Under the pieces are notes generated by a model. The model did not search any database and was not told the origin of the DNA. It was given only the letters and a program-made list of their open reading frames with translations. From Acidobacteriaceae bacterium (GTDB lineage Bacteria > Acidobacteriota > Terriglobia > Terriglobales > Acidobacteriaceae), in contig JAOAPC010000012.1 in NCBI GenBank assembly GCA_025462735.1, forward strand, positions 1-64,000: a stretch of 64,000 bases of DNA. The letters run 5' to 3'. The position numbers and the translations under genes are program-made. This document shows, one piece after another, positions 59,265-64,000 of this stretch; position 1 is the first letter of the stretch; each line of letters opens with the position of its first letter.

Positions 59265-60203
59265 ATGAATCGTCTAATGCTCGCAATCGTATTCTCTTTA
59301 CCGTCAACCTTATTAGCCCAAACCTTTACTTATGCGCCGATTAATGTGCCCGGTGCTGTTGCAACGGAAGCGCGGGGGATCAACAGCAGCGGTGAGGTCG
59401 TGGGCTTCTATTACACAACCAATTCCTGCACAGAACCGACGGGAGAAGTTCAATTCCCGAACTGCATCGTTCAAGGCTTCAAAATGGTCAACGGAACAAT
59501 CACTAAGCTCATGGTTCCAAATTCAATCAGCACCGCAATCATGGGTGTGAACGACTACGGCGATCTTGTGGGCTTCACCCGACTGAAGGATGGGAGCGCC
59601 CACGCATTTCTCTGGTTGCATACGAATGTCGTGAAGCTAATCAATGCTGCGGGTGCCGGGGACAATTCTGACGAGCACACCGTCGCATTCGGGGTAAATA
59701 AGGCCCTCACTGTTGTTGGGGGACTCTGGTTTTTTAGTGATTCACAGGGCAGCGGTGGTTGGGTCTGGCAAAACGGAACCTTCAGCACTATGAACCCCGG
59801 CGACACGGTTTCAGGCACTTGCTGCTGGTCAGTAAACGGAATCTCCAACAATGGCTTTCTCAGCGGGACAAATTTCTACCACGACTTCGTTAGCGCCTGG
59901 TTCAAAAGTGCAACCGATGAGGATTTTTATCCCGTGACAAGAGATACAAATGGCACGGCCGTAAACTCGAATTCAGATGTCATTGGCTACTTCTCGACCG
60001 GGAAGGGCTGGTTTGCCAAGCGTATCGAATCCAACGAAGGCACGAATGACGCGACGGAACACAAGCCCGCATTCATCTCGGTTGCTTACCCTAATGCTAA
60101 GAGCACCTATCCCATGGGACTGAATGATGTGCGGTGGATAGCCGGGGTTTACACCGATTCCAGTGGTGTCATGCACGGCTTCATCGCCAAGCCTAACTTC
60201 TAG
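59265..60203 (+). CDS. Secreted HAF-repeat-like protein
   Basis: A 312-aa exported protein with a signal peptide (MNRLMLAIVFSLPSTLLAQ). The mature part has loosely repeated units of the HAF type: FTYAPINVPGAVATEARGIN SSGEVVGFYY, IMGVNDYGDLVGFTRLKDG (SAHAFLW), GVNKALTVVGG, NGISNNGFLSG and GLNDVRWIAGVYTDSSGVMH. Such repeats form beta structures in many Acidobacteria proteins of unknown function. Followed by a good terminator. Confidence 0.82.
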   Translation: MNRLMLAIVFSLPSTLLAQTFTYAPINVPGAVATEARGINSSGEVVGFYYTTNSCTEPTGEVQFPNCIVQGFKMVNGTITKLMVPNSISTAIMGVNDYGDLVGFTRLKDGSAHAFLWLHTNVVKLINAAGAGDNSDEHTVAFGVNKALTVVGGLWFFSDSQGSGGWVWQNGTFSTMNPGDTVSGTCCWSVNGISNNGFLSGTNFYHDFVSAWFKSATDEDFYPVTRDTNGTAVNSNSDVIGYFSTGKGWFAKRIESNEGTNDATEHKPAFISVAYPNAKSTYPMGLNDVRWIAGVYTDSSGVMHGFIAKPNF

Positions 60204-60230
60204 TTCGCCTTTGTTGCTCGAGCCGGAGCC

Positions 60231-60262
60231 GGACGATTTGCTTGCAGATCGTCCGTTTTTTT
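60231..60262 (+). terminator. Rho-independent terminator after the HAF-like gene
   Basis: GGACGAT ttgcttgcag ATCGTCC followed by gTTTTTTT. It lies 28 bases after the stop at 60203. Confidence 0.93.
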
Positions 60263-60448
60263 ATTTGTTCACCGAGCAGTTTTCGATTCCAGAGCTTTAC
60301 CTGTCAGAAACCCCGGTGCGTCCCGACCTAGACAACTCTTTACTTCTCTTTACGCGAATTTTGCGCCGAGGAAGCGTCTCAAGGACAAGAGCACAAGCAC
60401 GAAAAGGATTGATCTCGTGCGGTGCAATTTCTAAATAGGAAGGTCCTT

Positions 60449-60679
60449 ATGCAGACAACTGAGTTCAAGCCATGGGAAGAACTGTACGTGGCGGCGGTGC
60501 TGGAGAATGATCCCGCAAAGGCCGTTGATCGAATCAACACTGCGCAGGATGCACTTCGCGAGCGGTGGCATGCATTAAGCCAAGTGCCCCTTGCGCGCAA
60601 TCGAGAGAGGCAGCGGGTTGAGGACGCCATCCGAACCCTAAACGTGATACGACTTAACGAACTCGATGCTTCGGTTTAG
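60449..60679 (+). CDS. Small soluble protein (76 aa), unknown
   Basis: A 76-aa ORF, MQTTEFKPWEELYVAAVLEN, then DPAKAVDRINTAQDALRERW and a charged Arg-rich helix (RNRERQRVEDAIRTLNVIRL). AGGAAGG precedes the ATG at 60449. It should be helical and cytoplasmic. No family recognised. It lies downstream of a terminator and is probably a single gene. Confidence 0.65.
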   Translation: MQTTEFKPWEELYVAAVLENDPAKAVDRINTAQDALRERWHALSQVPLARNRERQRVEDAIRTLNVIRLNELDASV

Positions 60680-60756
60680 GTTGCGATGGAGCTGGCATTT
60701 GCATAGCGCGGGCCAGCTCCCGTGTTTAACCTTCGACGCTAGCCGTTCCGAACAAA

Positions 60757-61158
60757 TTATTCGTGCGTTCCCACCGGCGTTACACGCGCCTTAGCGTGTG
60801 TGGAGTCGTATTTACCACGGGCTTCCTGAATTTTCTCGCGGTTCTGGCCGGCCCACTTCGCGAGACCTTGAATCGGCTGCAGCAGCGTACGTCCGAGATT
60901 TGTGAGTTGGTACTCCACCCGCGGTGGGATAGTGGGGTAGACGGTCCGCGTGATCATACCATCGCGTTCCAAACCCTTCAGAGTAAGCGTGAGCATGCGC
61001 TGCGATACGCCCTCGATCATCCGGCGCAACTCACTAAATCGTCTTGGACCTTCTCCGAGCATAGCTATGACCAGGACGCTCCACTTGTCCCCCACACGGT
61101 TCAAGACTTCGCGAATTGCGGGGCATTCAGCGGGAACATGCTTGTGACTCGGTGACAT
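60757..61158 (-). CDS. HxlR-type transcriptional regulator
   Basis: A 133-aa winged-helix regulator of the HxlR family. CPAIREVLNRVGDKWSVLVI is the family start, with RRFSELRRMIEGVSQRMLTL the recognition helix area and VYPTIPPRVEYQLTNLGRTL the wing. Members often sense oxidants or electrophiles and control a divergent redox gene. Here it is divergent from a nitroreductase gene, with an inverted repeat between them, so it probably regulates both. Confidence 0.93.
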   Translation of the reverse strand: MSPSHKHVPAECPAIREVLNRVGDKWSVLVIAMLGEGPRRFSELRRMIEGVSQRMLTLTLKGLERDGMITRTVYPTIPPRVEYQLTNLGRTLLQPIQGLAKWAGQNREKIQEARGKYDSTHAKARVTPVGTHE

Positions 61159-61196
61159 GAATGTGCCTTCTTGTATGCGTGCTGCTTCCTATTATA

Positions 61197-61223
61197 CTGT
61201 TAGTAACAAATAAGTACCAACAG
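61197..61223. promoter_or_regulatory. Candidate HxlR operator between regulator and nitroreductase
   Basis: CTGTTAGTA acaaataag TACCAACAG is an inverted repeat with one mismatch in nine. It lies 38 bases before the HxlR start and 17 bases before the nitroreductase ATG, and contains the gtaa/taagtac words typical of HxlR sites. tattatact (61192-61198) could be a -10 box. Confidence 0.55.
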
Positions 61224-61239
61224 ACAAGAGGGAACCACC

Positions 61240-61860
61240 ATGAATTCAATTCTAACTGAAAGTATTCCGACTACAAACCGCTTGAACGATGATGCATTAG
61301 ACCTGATCTTCCGGAATGCACGCACCCACGGTGCATGGCTTCCCAAACCAGTGCCAATCGAAATCTTGCGGGAAGCTTATGAGGTCGCGCGAATGGGGCC
61401 CACGAGCGCGAATGCTTCGCCGGCACGCTTCGTGTTTCTGACCACTCCGGAGGCAAAGGAGCGGCTGAAACCAACCCTGGCTCCGCTCAATGTCGAGAAG
61501 ACTATGGCGGCGCCGGTGACTGTGATCGTAGCCTGGGACACAGAGTTTTACGAGAAGCTGCCGAAGTTGGTTCCACATCGCGACGCGCGTTCTTACTTTG
61601 TGGGCAACGAAAAGCTCACCGAGGAAACTGGCTTCCGCAACAGTTCTCTACAGGGCGCGTACTTCATCATTGCAGCTAGAGCCTTGGGCCTCGATTGTGG
61701 ACCTATGTCGGGCTTCGACCCGGGCAAATTAAATGCTGAGTTCTTTCCTGACGGCAAGTGGAAGGCGAATTTTATTTGCAACTTGGGATACGGCGACACC
61801 AGTAAGCTCTACCCGCGCAATCCTCGACTGGAGTTTGAGGAAGCGGCTCGGGTGATTTAA
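61240..61860 (+). CDS. Nitroreductase family protein (RutE-like, malonic semialdehyde reductase)
   Basis: A 206-aa FMN-dependent nitroreductase-fold protein. The sequence [20 protein letters not shown] followed by [14 protein letters not shown] (FMN phosphate contact), [20 protein letters not shown] and [20 protein letters not shown] is RutE-like. RutE reduces malonic semialdehyde in pyrimidine catabolism, but many homologues have other substrates, and no rut operon is nearby. Divergence from an HxlR regulator suggests induction by an electrophile or oxidant. Confidence 0.88.
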   Translation: MNSILTESIPTTNRLNDDALDLIFRNARTHGAWLPKPVPIEILREAYEVARMGPTSANASPARFVFLTTPEAKERLKPTLAPLNVEKTMAAPVTVIVAWDTEFYEKLPKLVPHRDARSYFVGNEKLTEETGFRNSSLQGAYFIIAARALGLDCGPMSGFDPGKLNAEFFPDGKWKANFICNLGYGDTSKLYPRNPRLEFEEAARVI

Positions 61861-61954
61861 GGACGGCGACTAAGATCCGCCCTGCTGGCAATACGTTGCG
61901 TTAAGAAACTTAGGTCACATTGCGAGCCCTTAGTCCTCTCGGTATGCTTTTGTC

Positions 61955-62620
61955 ATGAGAGCGCTCATGCGGCGAGGCTTTAAGAGGTCTTGGTGTGCCA
62001 GTTTCGTAGTTCTGCTTCTATTGAGCTTGAGTTCTGCCCAAAGTCAGGGGCCATCTTCCTCGTCCTCGTCGCCTTCCCAAGCCGTATCTGGGTCCGAAGA
62101 TTCCCTGGCGGCAGTTGTCAGGCGCGCCAAGGTTCAGAAAGATGGCCACTCCAAGAAAGTCATCACCGACGATGATCTCCAATCAGGCCTGGGTCCGCTA
62201 CCCCGCCTGAAAACGGATGAGGCGGAAAACGGCGAAGATGTAATTGCTGCCATCGCCAAATACAAACAGTCCCATTCTCCCGAACAGACCGAAACGGTGG
62301 TTCGTCGTTGGTACAACGAATACGACACTGAGCTCGCCGCTGCGATCAAGAATAATTTAGAAACCAAAGAGGTCCGCGGGGCCAGCGTCAATAATGCTTA
62401 TGAGGTGTGCCAAAACGAGCAGGATTATAGCGAATGCCGGAGAAGGCAAGTCGCCGAAGCTAAAGGCGCTCGTTACGATCAGGCGGACATCGCTCGCACC
62501 GGCCAGTGGATAGTGCGACTTCAACATTCACTCTCGAACGTCCGCAATCGATTACTGCAGATGGGGTTTCGGTACGACTGGTTCAAAGTCCGGACTACAA
62601 ACAACATCGATCGCTTCTGA
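61955..62620 (+). CDS. Secreted Ser-rich protein, unknown (221 aa)
   Basis: A 221-aa protein with a Sec signal (CASFVVLLLLSLSSAQS) followed by a Ser/Pro/Gln-rich mature N-terminus and a helical body (EDVIAAIAKYKQSHSPEQTE, AAIKNNLETKEVRGASVNNA) with two Cys (YEVCQNEQDYSECRRRQVAE) suggesting a disulfide. No family known. Convergent with the DUF2911 gene, whose stop is 32 bases away. Confidence 0.65.
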   Translation: MRALMRRGFKRSWCASFVVLLLLSLSSAQSQGPSSSSSSPSQAVSGSEDSLAAVVRRAKVQKDGHSKKVITDDDLQSGLGPLPRLKTDEAENGEDVIAAIAKYKQSHSPEQTETVVRRWYNEYDTELAAAIKNNLETKEVRGASVNNAYEVCQNEQDYSECRRRQVAEAKGARYDQADIARTGQWIVRLQHSLSNVRNRLLQMGFRYDWFKVRTTNNIDRF

Positions 62621-62652
62621 TGTTGCGGGTAGAGTGGGCCACTCCTGGGTTG

Positions 62653-63720
62653 CTACTGGTTTATATCCTGCTTGGCTTGAAGCTGTCTTACCAGCCCATC
62701 CAGATAGCTCTTCTGATTGTCCGGAGCCTTTGCCAGCGCGACCTTCATTTCTTTTGCCGCGTCGTCAAAGTTGCCTTGTGAGCAGTACATGCGCGCCAGG
62801 CCGGTATGGACAAACCACTGGTCGGGATGTTTCTTCGCGTTCTCACGATAGATCACAAAGGCTTCTTCGCTCCGCTTTTCGCCCTGCAACTGGCGAGCGA
62901 ACAAGTGGGTTTGCAGCGGGTTGGCAAGCTCCAGCGCCTTCTTCTCCGCGGTTGCGGCATCGTCTTTGCGATTGAGCGCCGTCATGACCTTCGACTTCGT
63001 CATCTCGTTGTCGTAACGGTCTTCGTTTTCGATGGATTCATTTGCATATTTCAGCGCTTCGTTCAACGCAATCTTTTCCGCGAGGAGATAATTGGCCGCG
63101 TCATCCCAGCTCATCCATGTATATTGCGAAAGATTACGGAGCTGCTTCTTCAGGCTTGCCTGCACCACGTCGTGTAAGTCCACGGAGACTTTAAACGGGA
63201 CTGCGACCTTCTCCCACTCCAGTTCCACCACCGCCGAGTCTGATTGCAACTGGTCGAAGTCGTAGGTGAGGGCGTCATGCATGTCCGCCGCCTTGGGCTT
63301 CACGTTCACGCGCAGCGCATCTTCCGCCTGGTCGTAGGTGAACGATCCCCATGAGGTCGAATTCTTCGAGAGAATAATTGTCCATTCCTCAGCGTTCGGA
63401 ATCATGTGCAGCCCGTACGATCCCTTGTCGAGCGGCTTGCCCTCGATCATGACTGGATCGCTAAAAGTGATCGTAGTGTTTTCATTCGCGCCGGCGCGCC
63501 AAACCTTACCGTACGGGACCAGGCCGTCCCAGATCTTGCGATTCTTCACCAGCGGCCGGTGATAGTTGATGGTGATGTTGGTAATGCCAATTCTTTGTGC
63601 GATCTCAGCCCGCTGGCTCTGGTCGGGCAGATCGAGTACGAACGATTGCGCCGCACTTGCGGCAGACATGGCTGTAATCAGCAGGCAAAAACAGAATCCT
63701 CGCAAAGTAGTCCTGAGCAT
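62653..63720 (-). CDS. DUF2911 protein with C-terminal TPR
   Basis: A 355-aa exported protein with a Sec signal (FCFCLLITAMSAASAAQS). The DUF2911 domain includes RIGITNITINYHRPLVKNRK, IWDGLVPYGKVWRAGANENT, FSDPVMIEGKPLDKGSYGLH MIP and WTIILSKNSTSWGSF. A TPR-like C-terminus follows (QWFVHTGLARMYCSQGNFDD AAKEMKVALAKAPDNQKSYL). AGGAGG lies six bases before the ATG at 63720, which settles the start over an upstream ATG. Function unknown; common in Acidobacteria and Bacteroidetes. Confidence 0.88.
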   Translation of the reverse strand: MLRTTLRGFCFCLLITAMSAASAAQSFVLDLPDQSQRAEIAQRIGITNITINYHRPLVKNRKIWDGLVPYGKVWRAGANENTTITFSDPVMIEGKPLDKGSYGLHMIPNAEEWTIILSKNSTSWGSFTYDQAEDALRVNVKPKAADMHDALTYDFDQLQSDSAVVELEWEKVAVPFKVSVDLHDVVQASLKKQLRNLSQYTWMSWDDAANYLLAEKIALNEALKYANESIENEDRYDNEMTKSKVMTALNRKDDAATAEKKALELANPLQTHLFARQLQGEKRSEEAFVIYRENAKKHPDQWFVHTGLARMYCSQGNFDDAAKEMKVALAKAPDNQKSYLDGLVRQLQAKQDINQ

Positions 63721-63949
63721 GAAACGCCTCCTATGCAACTCGCAAAATTTTCGAAACGAGCGACAGGCCGCAGGTCACACCGGCCTGGCAACTTAGACGT
63801 TAGGGGGGAGCTGGATGTGAGCAGGTTTCTTACGATCCGCAGCGTTTCGCAAAGTGGCAGCGTAGCGATGCTTCTGTGGCTGAGGGTGTAGAATGCGTCC
63901 GCCTTAGGTTTGAATCGAGAACTGCAAACTGAAAAAGGAGGAGGATGAC

Positions 63950-64000
63950 ATGCGACGATCACTGTTGATTGTTGGAGTGGTAGCGGCCATGGTGTTCGCC
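63950..64000 (+). CDS. Start of an exported protein gene, cut by the window end
   Basis: AAAGGAGGAGG precedes an ATG at 63950 that opens MRRSLLIVGVVAAMVFA, a typical signal peptide start. It runs off the window, so the product is unknown. It is divergent from the DUF2911 gene. Confidence 0.65.
   Translation, partial: MRRSLLIVGVVAAMVFA

Overview
The window looks like a chromosomal segment of an Acidobacteriota bacterium (Terriglobia/Koribacter-like). This is an inference from gene content: a DUF1549/DUF1553 - DUF1501 cytochrome operon, a DUF5818-type secreted protein, HAF-like and DUF2911 secreted proteins, PEP-CTERM proteins, a YpdA-type (bacillithiol) reductase, frequent TTG/GTG starts, and many short palindromic or tandem intergenic repeats. 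Housekeeping genes (metG, argS, smpB, ssb, pepA, uppS, cdsA, hutI, hutU, aspA) are complete and in ordinary form, so this is not a plasmid or phage.

Layout. 0.1-0.6 kb: a frameshifted phage-like protein. 0.8-8.2 kb: a translationally coupled operon of a huge lipoprotein (cytochrome c, DUF1549, LamG, DUF1553), a Tat-exported DUF1501 protein, a membrane cytochrome/LRR protein and a decayed beta-propeller gene that runs into a response-regulator remnant. 8.2-9.1 kb: an intact single-domain response regulator and two tiny ORFs. 9.2-18.1 kb: an apparent genomic island with a complete type I restriction-modification operon (hsdM-hsdS-hsdR), an unknown 386-aa protein and a tyrosine recombinase ending beside the 3' end of tRNA-Phe(GAA). 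18.5-25.6 kb: histidine degradation genes hutI and hutU, separated by two secreted proteins with their own terminators. 26-29.4 kb: a secretin with a C-terminal cohesin-like domain and two pseudopilins. 29.7-44.2 kb: smpB, a CYTH protein, a DedA-rhodanese fusion, polyprenyl synthase, YajQ, TatD, metG, larC, argS and pepA. 44.4-50.5 kb: ssb, a pterin dehydratase, two tandem PEP-CTERM genes, ypdA, aspA and a toxin-antitoxin pair with a broken toxin. 50.6-64 kb: 3-hydroxyacyl-CoA dehydrogenase, a HAD phosphatase, an HtrA-type protease, uppS-cdsA, a methyltransferase, a ChbG-type deacetylase, tag, several secreted proteins, a divergent HxlR regulator/nitroreductase pair and a DUF2911 protein.

Points most worth a second look: (1) the rhodanese half of the DedA fusion carries an in-frame TGA exactly where relatives, as I recall them, have a conserved Cys, followed by an intact C-terminus and a hairpin, so it is either a recent nonsense mutation or a selenocysteine codon; (2) argS and metG each contain inserts that look like intergenic repeats turned into coding sequence; (3) the PEP-CTERM pair arose by tandem duplication that also copied the end of the upstream gene; (4) a YoeB-type toxin is destroyed while its antitoxin is intact; (5) the secretin carries a cohesin-like domain.
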